A DNA stretch of 64,000 nucleotides from positions 9,381,365-9,445,364 of the forward strand of contig OY718806.1 of assembly GCA_963070105.1 (NCBI GenBank), in the 5' to 3' direction. This stretch comes from Litomosoides sigmodontis (taxonomy: Eukaryota > Nematoda > Chromadorea > Rhabditida > Onchocercidae). The notes under the pieces were generated by a model. It saw nothing but the letters and a program-made list of their open reading frames with translations, was not told the DNA's origin and did not search any database. Shown in pieces: positions 14,701 to 27,334 of the stretch. The number at the start of each line of letters is the position of its first letter. The first letter of the stretch is position 1. Both the position numbers and the translations under genes were made by a program.

Positions 14701-17700
14701 CCAGTATTTCTAATGCATTGGAAACTTTTTTTTGTAAAATATATAACCATCTTTACTAAAAAAATAAAAGTATTTGAAAGTTTCCATGAATCCAAAATGC
14801 GCTACGTAAACCTGATTAAACTTTCATACGTTCTAACTTAGCGCCAACTTACAAACCATATATGTTTTAATTAGCAAAAACAAGAAGACAAATGCCATAT
14901 ATAAGTCAAGATGAGAACAGGAATAAGCTTACCTCTGCAACTTTTTCATATTTAGAAGCAATAATTGAAGGCTGAACAGTGGTTGCAAGTACTGGACTAC
15001 GTAATGATATGTCTGACTTTAAATACGCTTCGGCGCTTGATTGCATGGTGTTGCTGAATATTACTTAATAATTCATCAAACATTCCAAACTCCTACGCAC
15101 CCAACAACCTTACCCCTATGAAAGGCAGAAAAAAAATCACTACAGGCAACATAGATATAATTGGTGAAAACATCACAAATTTTCACAATTAATTTCCCTT
15201 CTTTATTCAACAAATTTTTTAATTCGTTATGAGAACATGAACAACAACCATCCGACATACTACAAAGTGTATCTCCCACGTACTCCTAATTTCAAATCCA
15301 CCATTCTGATGTCCAACCATCCCACTTTTATTCACAGGATATGACCAATTCCCACGAGTAGCATTTTCCTGCTACTTCGAAATTTGAGGATTACCAAAAT
15401 GATTTAGTTACCATAACAAATATAAATATGTTACGACTAATCCACTCATTGCAAATGATGCATACCGAAGAAATGTAACTTTCACTTTTAGAAAAACTCA
15501 TTTTTCAGAACCATTTACTTTTTTCTTTTATAAGAAACGGAATATTCGTGAGTAAATATCATTAATTCTACAACTAAAAGCTTGAATACTTGTTGTCATC
15601 AATTTGATCAAAAGCATTTGCGTTATTTGGATTTTAATGTCTTTTCTCTTACTCCACTTGGAATTTAAACGTCAGAAACAATGCTCGGAAGTTGAGAAGA
15701 AAGAATGTTAACATTTAATGTTATGTGAAATTGCTCGAACAACACACACCCCTAATCTACCAACCTTTCCAATATTTGAGAATTATTAGAAAAGCGAGAC
15801 ATTGAAGAGCCCGTACAAAAATAAACCACCGTTGCATCACACTTCACATTGCTAACATTTTCAACAGCATAAAGAGCGTGCAAAACCGCTGAAATCGAAA
15901 TGATAAGTGAGAAACCACTCTACTCCTTCTTCTCACACTTCCTCCCGCAGAGTGCTCATTTGTTTTTTCACAATGCCAGATTTCTTGGATGCAACCGGAA
16001 AAGACATTACATATAAATGCACCCAATGAGAATCTATGAATATCTAGAAATTCTACATTATGCTCCTGTATTCGAAACTGGAAAAATCAGTGTGTCTCTA
16101 AAGATAACTCTTTTTCGGTCTTTCGCTTGAAGCAAAACCCACAAACTTTTCCCGAAACAGTCTCATAGAAATTACGCCAATGCATGAAATTCGTAAACTC
16201 GAATCTTCCACTTTTTGTTTCATAGCATCCATCGAAATCCCCCTAACAGCGTACTTCGCTCTGGCAACGTACACACCTTTTTCTTTTGAATGTTGCACAA
16301 AATCAATATTCATTAACATAGAATTTATCTACACAGTCCATTGTCTTTCAAATGATAAATGAAAAAATATGTCAATAACAGCCTTCACTCTGCTCCATCA
16401 GCAGCATGTCAATTTTAAGCTTCAAATGTAGAAAAAATTCAAGACCAAAAACGTACTGGAAGTAAACGACATAAATAATAGATAAAAACACAAACTGTAC
16501 ACGACTTTCAGTCGTGCTATCTACTGTTAGGTTTGTATTACACTTCTAACGGAGTGTTGATAATTTATCAATCTTAGCTTTATATAATAGTTCAGTAGTA
16601 TCGAAACGTTCCTTTCAAGTCCGATGTGTAGCTCAACGATATGCTAAATTATAGCAACAATTTGCATTACTGATTTCCGACAATCTATTATAAAAATAAC
16701 AGAACTGAAAATCCACGTATACTAGGTAGAGACAAATTCTAAAAAATACTCAGAATTTTCGGATTTGTATATTTCGAAATGTCGTCCTCCAGCAGCATGA
16801 CAGAACCAAGATAAGAAATAGATAGAATTTCATTTATCTTTCTCCTCATCGCTTATCAATCTTTTATGACTTAATAAATATTAGTGTATTTCAAGCTACG
16901 TTCAACATTTACCCCACATATTGAACAGAAAAAGGGAAAAATAGACTCTTGTAACAGTAATACTAGTAGAACGCAAACACTCAGATCTTAATATCAGCAC
17001 ATTCGTCTGAAGTGTAATGCATACCTAAAGAAAAAAAAGAAAACGCACAATTATAAACGGTTTCAAACAGTGGCACAGTGCGTAAAATTAACTAAAAGCC
17101 TAATCCATGAATATAGGTAACATCAAACGTGGTCTGAAAGACTTGCACGTGACTTGAAGCGATAAAAAAATTTGAGACATAGAAAATTCTGAACTGAGGA
17201 ATAATCTTTTGATATTTAAACCTTCAATTTTTTGACCACCTAAAATCTGCACAGGCATGCCATTGCTTGACACCACTTTAATAACCAATCAGCTCTGAGA
17301 AATAGCAAGCAGAAACTCATCTGTTGCAAATAGCTGCAATTTTTTATTTTAAATTCAAAAGTGCCAAAAAATTCTCAAAGTTCGAGATGCTTTTGATCTT
17401 CTTTTCAAAATCCTGAAATTTATTCACAGCGCTGAGTGTAAAAAGTTTGCCAGTCGCAACTACGACCTTTTCAATAAATAAAGTGAACTAACATATGAAA
17501 GTATATATAAAGAATTGTAACTTATTGCAGTGAATTCGATTTTGATTACTTGAAGCTTGAATCAAGTAACGGTTGTAATGAAACAAGCAATTAACGTTGA
17601 ACAAAAATGTCCCAACCATCAGCTATAAATGATACTGTGAAGGATCTAGCAATCGCAGTTTATAGATTATGCAAATTCTAGAAACTAAGACTTAATAATG

Positions 17701-20700
17701 AATTCAAATTAATCATTCCCCATGGAATTCATACTTCACACAATTTTACAGAAACAGGGTTTTTACTGACAACAAAAAAAATTTTGCAACAGAGCTTTAC
17801 GAAAAAATTATCTGAGACAAAATTAAGAAAAATCAACACACATTTATGTCCTACAATATGGTGAAAGAAAAGGAACTGTCCACAAAAAAATCCACTGTAA
17901 AGATTTGACAGAAAAGTGAAAATAGTACATAAATTACTATTTGATACAGAAAAAGAAGGAATAGAATACCACTAATGTGAAGAAATCAGACATGACCACT
18001 TAAAATGAGTAATAATAAATAATTTTTATATAACCGTTACATATTTATTACAATTGTATGGAGATGACTAATTAAAACCAATAGCAAAATCCAACAAACT
18101 AGTACCAGTCCATTACGGCAAATTAAAATAATTGCCTACCTTTACAGATATATTTCGGACCAATAAATATTAGGCGTTGATAAAATGATGGCTTTTACCT
18201 GACTCGACAATAATGAATTACAGGAGTATGATGCTAATTAAGTAGAAATAAATTCAAAATCCGGAGAAACAACGCATTTAAATTCGACCGAAATGATCGA
18301 AGAAAAGATATATTTACTGCCTGCAAAGTTTCATCTCCTCAAGACCAGGACTGTCAAACTGAATCAAATTTGAACAAGGTATTGGGTAACCCAAATACAA
18401 CCCATCGAAGGTGGCCGTCACCAGAGCTACTAACATACTGGAAAGCTATACCATAAAGGATAATGCAATGTGGCAGTCAACCAAAATCGAAAAAGAACAA
18501 ATCACCAATAGACCCAAATTGAATTAAACTGCAATTTGGGGTCCTAGTTTGTAGGAACTAGATTACGCTAACAAGTCAATAAAGTATTAAAAAACGAATA
18601 GATAAAACGTAGAAGTATAAGTCCCACAATAACAAATAAACCTTAGTATAAAATCAAATTAGCCTCTCTCAAAATATAAAAAACTTCATTTACTTCACAA
18701 ACTGATCTAGTAGGTACGACTTCACATTATAACCTTATCTACAGGTTCAAAGCTATGTTTGTTTTTCGTCCTTTTCTGAAGAATTTACAAGTCAGCTCTT
18801 TATATGAAATGTTACTACTAGCAGTAAATATTTAAAGATAAAAACGACCTTGTTTCTCCCGTTTGGAAGATTAATAGTAAAATATACAAATCTGTTTACT
18901 CGATACTTAGACTTTTTACAATTTTAAATTTAATTGAAATTTCAACAAGTTGACGAGCTCTTCAAATGGGAAAAGTTTCCCTGAGGTGGGCAGGATTTTG
19001 AATTAGCAGTGCTTCAAATGTTTCACCGAGGTATTCGGAAGGTATCTAATTGAAATATGATCGAAAAAGCAAGAAATAACTCACCGTAACTGAACGTAAT
19101 TTCCTGGAAAGAGTGCATTAGTAGTACTTTTGTCATTTAGCAGACGACCTTTCCACCATTCACCATCACTCCGATCCGTGACTATTATGATATCACCGTG
19201 TTTAAATGATAATTCATCATCACGTTGAGCCTGATAATCATATAAGGCTTCTGCTTTCAATTCATTCCCACCTAACACTTCGACATAATTACCCGGAAAC
19301 CAGCCAGCTTTTTTAGTTCCACTGTCCGAAACAATCTGCAAAAACAATACTTTTATATTATATTGTGCGTTTAAAGTTGGAACTCGAACTGAAGATCATT
19401 CCCTCCCTTACCTGCTGGAGCTGGAAACAGTACCAAACATTAGACACAAATCGGCAAAAGTATTTTTTTGTTACGAACTTGAGGTTTACTTTGGAAAATC
19501 TTTCATCTTTTCACCATTCAGCTGGATTTCTTGCTTTCATTTTGACTTTTTTTTTTTTAATAAAATAACCCGAATATTACTTGGGCTCAGCTGAAAATTT
19601 TAGTTATCAGAAAGAGAAGGTGAGTTAGGAAAGCCTAACAAGAAACACACAACTTGCCTCGCCTTGCCACCAACCAGAAGATGACTTGTTTTGAATCTTC
19701 ACCACATCACCAACTTTCAGCGATAACTGATTTTCCGCAGTGGCTTCGAAATCAGCAATAGCCTTTCCTGTACCCAATTCTGCACTTTCTAAATTTATTG
19801 GCTGATTTATTTGCATCAAAACTGATAATACTAATCAAACATAAAAAGGAAATATATGACTATAGAATTTTCGACAACAGTGAATTTTACCTAGCTGCGA
19901 TACATCACTCGACAAAGGTGGGCATTTTTGTACATAATTTGCAGGAAAAATTCCAGATCGCCCATTACAAGTTCCCTTCCACCATTCATTAATTGCTTCC
20001 GTAACAAGAATACGATCACCCGCATGCAAATCGAGATCTGTTGGTTCCACTGCTTGAAAATCATACAGAGCCAAATACCATTCGCCTGACGTCGACTCAG
20101 CCGGTGTTTCTATTACATAATTAAATAGCAATATTTTAAAAGTTCAAAGTAAAAGAATAACTTTGAAGATCACTTCACACAGTATATAAGTGAACTAAAT
20201 GTTAATATATTTATATTCCAAAACAAAAGATTAAAAAAACCAACCTGTAACAATATCATATACTGCACTAGCTGATGGAATAGACGGAGGTGCTGAAACA
20301 TCTTTTCCAATGGACTCTTTTGACTTTTCAACTTGGTCATTTGTTGAGTTATCCTTTAAATCGGCCTTAGAACTATCACCTGACATTGAAACGTATGACT
20401 TGGGGAACCAGCCAACAGCGCCAGACTTATTGCGACCCTGAAGAATGCAAAATAATCGGAGATACTCTATATTCCTAAAATTACAAAAGTTTTTAGGTTT
20501 CCAAAACATACTAAATCTGTAACTGCAAGTTGAGTGAATGCCCATTCTACATCGAACCTAATAACAGTAATGATGTTTCTTTCTCTGGTGACCCACGATC
20601 AAAACCCTAAAATTCTGAAGAATCAAAACTTCTTAAGTTGACTCAACGTAATTCTGTGGCTGCATAATTTCGTATTTCTCATGCCTATAATCATTTGTTA

Positions 20701-23700
20701 TTTCTTATAATCATTTGCGCTACAAAAAAGTTCCAGCTAATCCAGGGAAAATATTAATTTGACATTCGCTACTCAGCACCTGACCTTCCAACGCATTTCC
20801 AGCTGTTCCAGGATCTCTATGGTGTCTCCTTTCGAGAAACTCAACTCATTGTCATTTCTCGCCTTCCACTGATACAACGCAATCGCCGCTCCCAGAACTG
20901 GTAACTGTTTTTCTTGCTCTAAAAATAGCACTGACAAAAATATTAAAAATATATAACTCTATATAAATAAGTCTAACGCTTCTATTCTCAAACATTTAAA
21001 CACTAATCCTAGGAATGTGAAGATAAACCGCAAAAATTGATAATATGAACAGTATTAAAGTTGGCAAAAATCTACTTGTTGGCGATGTATCGAAAAATCC
21101 TGAAGTTGATTTAACAACCGAAGCGGCAGGTTCCTCTACAATACTCTGCAGCGGTTCGCTTGATGGAGAAGTTGTAACAGATGATATTGTCTGGGGCGGC
21201 TGAAACGACATTCTCGAAATCTGATTCAACTACATTTATTAAAGAAATAGCGGTGGAAAAACAGAAATCAAATAACTACTGAGATATCTAAGCAACCTAA
21301 AGTGTTACCTGTGCAGGAACGGCACTGACGGGTATCATCGGTTCGGCAAATGCTACTGGGAACCACCCCACTTTGTCTCGCATCTGTCCAGCTAACCAAC
21401 CTGGTTCAGCGGCATGATTTTCAAATGCAAGAATAACATCCCCTGGTTGGAAGCTAAGTTCGTCATCTATAAATTCCAGTTAGACTATCTCAAAATTGTT
21501 GCGGAAAAATGAATAAAAAGTGATAAATATTAATAAACCTGAGCGCGCAGCGAACTCATATAGTGCACGATACTTCACTGCACCGGTAGCACCATTTCCT
21601 TTCGGTAATGAATTATTGGGTGTAGAAAACTGTTGCACTGCACCATTTGTAATGCTTTCTGAAAACCAGTTATCAAACATCTCTAATCTGCTGAACGTAT
21701 GAAAAACTAAGATAAGGTCTACGATAAATCATACTTGATAGAAATCAGTTATTAGTTAAATAACATACTCGAATCAACAGATGGAGATTTGGTAACTGAG
21801 TGACTTGACAAGGATGTTGTTACAGCATTCGGCATATCATTATTTTGCCCCGAAACTATGATATTTACTTTCGGCTTTAAATTTTTGATCTGTTCGTACA
21901 ACTGAGAACGCAGCGTCGAAAGTTGAGTCATTTTCAAAGTGCATTCATTTAATTCTTCTGCTTTCTAAAACCTTCCTCATGAAAAAGTACAAAATGATAA
22001 AAGTTAAAAAAAATTATCCAACTAAAACCAGTCAAAGTGTTACCTTAGTAACCAGTTGCTGCTGAACCTTTGCCCGTTCATTTGCATCCTTCAGTTGCTT
22101 GTTCAAAGTAGATAATTGGGAAATCAGGGATTGTTTTGTATTCTTTGCTTGTTCAAGATCTTCGGCTTTTTGCGCTCTGTTACGGCATTCGACTTGCATC
22201 TGGAGACATTCGTGTGCCAATCGTTCATATTGTACGCTTAACTGCAATTCACCTAATATTTTCTATTTTGGTGGACCACAAAGTCCTCAAATCTCCTACA
22301 CGTCCTTCTATCATTTTGGAGACAAATTGCGAGCAGTTCTAAACATGCGAAACAAACACCTTTTGCTAAATATATTTCCATAGCCCCAAACTTCAGAAAC
22401 CTCAGAGAATTTCATATCGAACACAAGGAAATTTAGCTGCTTTAATTTACTTGTTGTTTTGTTATTTCCAGTGATCGGATCCTTTCTGCTTTTTCATCAC
22501 GTTTGGCTTTCATTGATTCTATTTCCTTTGTTATACCAACAATCAGATCTCTTGCCTGCAAAAAATAATTGAACGTAAATGGTAATCAATAAAACGATTA
22601 GCAACTATTTGAAAAAGATATCATGCAAGAACTAGGATTGAGTAAGAAAAGTGGAAGTTATAGAAATATTAAGCTTGTTTAAAATGTTACTATTTAATTG
22701 ATTAGTCTTCTAAATGAATGTTAATAAAAGAATTCCGTTTCCACATTTACTTCACAGAACCGCGTACCACGTACCACATCGTCGAATTATGCTTTTTATT
22801 ATAAAATCAGTGAAAACTATAATAAGTAAAACAATAAAAGTGATGAAGATGTTCAAAATACTTTTATAATGTTGGTGTTCAACTCTGTTGACTTTTCGTC
22901 GAGAGCTTGAAGCTGGAATGATAAACTTTTTTGCCGTTGTTGTCGTTCCAGAGTGATATCCACTTCATTTTGACGCTGTGCCTGAAATTTCGTATAAATT
23001 CTTTACATAGAGTAATTACAGAAATGCATTTACCTCAATCAGTGGTTTTCAATTTTAGAGGCGTATCCTTGCAATAGCATAGCAAAATTTTCTGCGCACA
23101 TTTTTTTAACTTTAGCCAACACTACATCTACTAATATCTTACTTTAATTTCGCGAATTCTTATAGCATTTAAATCAGCTTTTCGCTGCCGTTCCATTTCC
23201 TTTCTAGCTTCTTCTTTTTCTGCCATAATACGCCTTTCTTCTGCTAGGCGAGCCTCTTCGCGCTTTTGTTCACGTTTTAATTCTTCCTCACGTTCAGCCT
23301 GACGTTTCTTCTCAGCTTCCTCCCGTTCTCGTTCTCTTTTTTCCGCCATTTCTCGCTCTTTCTTCTCAAATTCTGCACGACGTCGTTCTTCCTAAAAATA
23401 CGACATAATGACAACTCAAAATATTTTAAAGATTTTATACAGTCCTCAAAAGATCCTACATCAACCCAGCACACTTTGAAGTATTAATTTTTTTAGAGAA
23501 AAACCTCTTCACGCAATGCTTGACGACGCCGATCCAACTCTGCCTGTCCACGATCATAATTATCTCGGCGCTTGTCTTCAAATGTTTTTGGTATTTGAAT
23601 TTTTTGTGCAGGAGGTGCACTCGGATCAGGTACTGGTGAATCAGAAACAGACCGTGAACAGTGAGTAGCTAACTCAGGTGGAAGAGTTTTTGGAAGCAAA

Positions 23701-24824
23701 TAACCAGCCTGAAAATTACTCCTTCGCTATAACGAGAAAAATATCAGTAATTAAATCGGTGATCGGGACAGGTACTTTAATGCGCTACCAATTCATAAAG
23801 TGCTGAAAGATAAAAACCAATACTTTAACTGAATCAATTAAATGCATGGCTACACAGAATTCTTCTACGCTAAGCCGGCCATCCTTGTTGTAATCTGATA
23901 AATTCCACACTTCAGCTAAAAGAGCATTCGGCAACTGGCTCTGTGCCAAAATATTCCTGAAGTGGGGCTTTGTAGAAACGTTATATTAGAGAACAAATAA
24001 AGCTGAATTCTTCAAAAAAAAATTAATACAACATAATTTATAATACCGGGTTATTTTTCAAACGATTACCTGGCATGGACACCACTAAGCGACCCAATTC
24101 TGCTTTTGTCAAGTTGATTGAATTGTTGACAATATTTCAATTTGTTATGATGCGGTATGGTCCAGTCACCTTGTACCTTTCCAGAAGTCATCAAATTTTG
24201 CGCCGCGGTCGGTGGACCTCCGCCATACGTCATTACCGGCCTTACAGTTGGCGCATGCGCAACCAGTGGGGGAAGTGATTGAGTAACTGCCATTGGAGAC
24301 TGTAAAAAATCAGTCAAAAAACGATGTGCAAAAACAGTTTTTATTTCTCCAAAGCTTTAACTTGAATTTGAAATTTATCAGCAAAATAACCCAGAAAAAA
24401 TACTTTCAAAGAGACCGGAAGAGTTGACGGTAATGTTGCACCAGCTAAAACGGCACGAATTAAATGCATAGCAATAGAAAATTCAATTCGATCCATCTTA
24501 CCATCCTATAAAATTAGACAATTTTGCAGAACAGTACAGTAGATTATTGATTTCACAGGATTTTGCCGAAAAATTGCTTAGAGGCAATTATACTAATGTG
24601 AATTATTTAGTATTAGTATTGCAAACGAAAAGAAGCAACCCTACCTTACTGTAATCTGCTAAATGCCATACTTGAGCCAAAATTACTGGTGAAAGACCAG
24701 ATTTCATGAATAAGGGTCGTGCTTGTTCACCGGAAACAAATCCATTTATTGGATTAAGGGACGAGAATTGAATATCGTTTTCGCGCATTTCCGCCTCAGT
24801 TATTACCCACGACAAGCCACTCAT
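11799..24824 (-). CDS. itsn-1: Intersectin, long form with DH-PH-C2 RhoGEF tail
   Basis: Twenty-eight exons close in phase to 1,535 residues: 24645-24824, 24404-24505, 24070-24299, 23824-23956, 23505-23708, 23143-23391, 22862-22981, 22451-22555, 22044-22241, 21769-21964, 21539-21658, 21309-21466, 21076-21229, 20785-20918, 20245-20437, 19891-20109, 19658-19821, 19085-19335, 14933-15053, 14514-14691, 14014-14132, 13786-13926, 13527-13681, 13311-13437, 12860-12989, 12680-12783, 12312-12585, 11799-11947. Domains: EH1 (to ~105), EH2 (~150-215, calcium loop [13 protein letters not shown]), Glu/Arg/Lys-rich coiled coil (~250-570), five SH3 domains (~600-1036, each with an ALYDF-like or WW motif and a WFP/FPxNYV end), DH (~1078-1250, [15 protein letters not shown]), PH ([18 protein letters not shown]) and C2 (~1400-1535). 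Intersectins scaffold clathrin endocytosis, and the DH domain of the vertebrate long form activates Cdc42 (family knowledge). The intron at 19336-19657 has a GC donor. Confidence 0.96.
15054..19084 (-). other. 4-kb intron separating SH3-E from the DH-PH-C2 exons
   Basis: The exon at 19085-19335 ends with a two-base overhang (CG) and the exon starting at 15053 begins with one base (C), so the splice is in frame and gives Arg. The donor CG|GTGAGT contains an in-frame TGA just past the border, so failure to splice would end the protein after SH3-E at 1,037 residues. I saw no other coding exon in the 4 kb. Confidence 0.7.
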
Positions 24825-24989
24825 TGTCTAAAAAAAACGATGGAAAAAGTGAACTATAAAATCTAATTTTCAAAATCGCACTTTTTAACTCCGTGCATTA
24901 TGAGCATCATTGTGTAAAACTAGCATTACATAAAAATTGTGCAAATTATTCGTTAAAACAGACTGTAAATCAATGCTAAGACGAACAAA

Positions 24990-25072
<83 letters not shown>

Positions 25073-25077
25073 ATTAA

Positions 25078-25131
<54 letters not shown>

Positions 25132-27334
25132 TTTCTTACATCATCTACTGACAATATTAGGCTGCATCATTTAAGCCTAAGCTAAGTAAGCCAAAAACAA
25201 GCAGTTCAATTATTTCAGAAATGGTGCAACACAATACAATGTTAGATACACTTATATCTAATCGATCCGTCTGCGCCCTTGAGGGCAACCAGTGACGCAA
25301 GCTGCCAAACAATTTCAGTCCATCTGTCGCTCAAATCTTTTTGATAATTTTACAAGAAATTTTTTCTTAAAATCAAAAACATTCTTCCCCTCTCTTTCTC
25401 TGCTCTCATTCCATTGAAAACAATGAAGTGTTTACAAACTCTTTCCTTTCGCACTTATTAGCTGACAACTGTGCGATTACCTTATTTTTTTCATCCTGTC
25501 TGCCTGTCTATCCACGTTTTTTTTTCATACCTTTATGAAAAAGTATTCACAAGTTGTATGAAAATCTTTTCCGTTACTTCATGTTCGTCTGTCCTCATTT
25601 TCCATCTCATCCTATACGAGTAAGAGTTAACAGAAGTTATCCTTAATTATCTGATTGAGGTAAGTAACAGTATTAATAATAGTGATAATACTATATGTCC
25701 ATCATACTTTCCTTTCCAATCATATCAACCCATTTGTTACTATTATTCACTCAATTTTCACTCAATTTTCTACACTTTTCTGTCATTTTTTTAGTGCTAG
25801 AAACCATCCTGCTTCCGCTAGACGTCCATCGGCTATACTTTTCACCGTTAGTGATTGTTAAATAACATAAATAAGCACAAATTAAATTTCAAGCAACAGA
25901 CTTCTGGCCATTGGTAAATTTGTTGGCAAATACTGAATCGAAAACCGTCATGACACACGCAAAGCACGCATCAATTTCTAACGTTATTTTCGGTTGTTCC
26001 CACAGCTTCAAAATGCCTTTTTCCTATGTTGCATGAAGTCGGACTAATTTTCGGGCCGATTTTATAAATTTTGAAATTTCACTACCATAGTTTCTCATCT
26101 AATGTTTGGAAATATATGTACGAAAGAATCTATATGTTAAGGTAACTACACTCGGAAAAACAACAATATATATTGGGCAGTATTGTGATAAAACATATCC
26201 AATAATTCACGGAGACGTGAGTTTTATCTAACGTTACGCATTACATGGTGATACCGTAGATGACCTGAGGTAGGTAGTCATGTGACCATAGATGACATCA
26301 TTGGCAAAAGGAAGTTCCTGAAATGCTGAAACTACTAAAAGACAGCAGACTGAAATAAGCCACTAATCAGTCTAGGCAACGAAATAGTTTTACGGATTTC
26401 TCCGAGCTCTGACTAGCTCAATAATATGTGTATGTGTGCGTTGTGTGTGTACGTGTGTATGCTTAAAGGGTAGTAGCAGTATGCTACTCGTAAGGAAAGG
26501 AGGCAAGGAGGAAGGAAGGAAAGGAGGTGAAGGCAGAAACTGGTCGATAAAATGTGATGGAATGAACGGGTGAGGCGCTTTTAGCGTGCGTTGCGAGGAG
26601 CATCACACGGTGGTGCGTCGTTGTCCTAGAAGTGGTAGACACGAATGGAGAAGCTTAGACTGCCGCAAGGAATATGCATGCGAATTGCAAACTTAAATTG
26701 AGTTTACATTCTCAATCGATGAAATGACACGCTGTCTAAGCTACAAAAGTATGAGCAGTAAGAAGGGACAGCGTTGACATACAGTACCAGTAAATAGCAT
26801 TCCTACAGTTTTCAAGCTATTTCAATCACAAATAGTTTCGATAAAGTCGCTGCAACAATTGATTTATTTGCTGCTATTTTTATATCTTTGCTACATGGTA
26901 CGTGTTTAATGAATTTTTGATGAACATATTTTACGCCAAATATGCTCTTTCATTTCGCTGTAAATAACTTTCGCTTAGCTGTACAGTGATGGATTTTGTA
27001 TGGTTTAAGGTTTCGGTTTCGTTTCGCTGGATCACTACCATCTCTTGCGGCATCTTATGATTTTACTTTTTGTACCTTTGAAAAGATGTTGAGAAACTTT
27101 TGCACAAAATGTTTAATAAAATTTCACACACAAATTATGAACAATTTTGTTTTTGCACGGCTGTGGATACATAGCGACAAAATTGTTCATTAAAAATGAA
27201 ACTTCTTCATGCATCGTGAGAAGACTTGGTTTTCTCCAAGACTTTTCTAAATTTCACTGTATCGCCGGTTCCTTTGGGACGTCGGTCTAGACCGAATTTT
27301 CCCATTTTTTTTTCTTTAAATTAAGGCGAAAGCG
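24825..27334. other. Divergent intergenic region between intersectin and COQ8
   Basis: This 2.5-kb stretch holds the start regions of both flanking genes, an AAAT array with an abutting AT array (24986-25130), and GT-rich and purine-rich patches around 26420-26540. No coding sequence is supported. It probably contains both promoters, but no specific element can be named. Confidence 0.5.
24986..25130. repeat. AAAT array followed by AT dinucleotide array
   Basis: About 22 AAAT units run to about 25073, then about 24 AT units from 25082, joined by a short degenerate segment. Confidence 0.95.
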
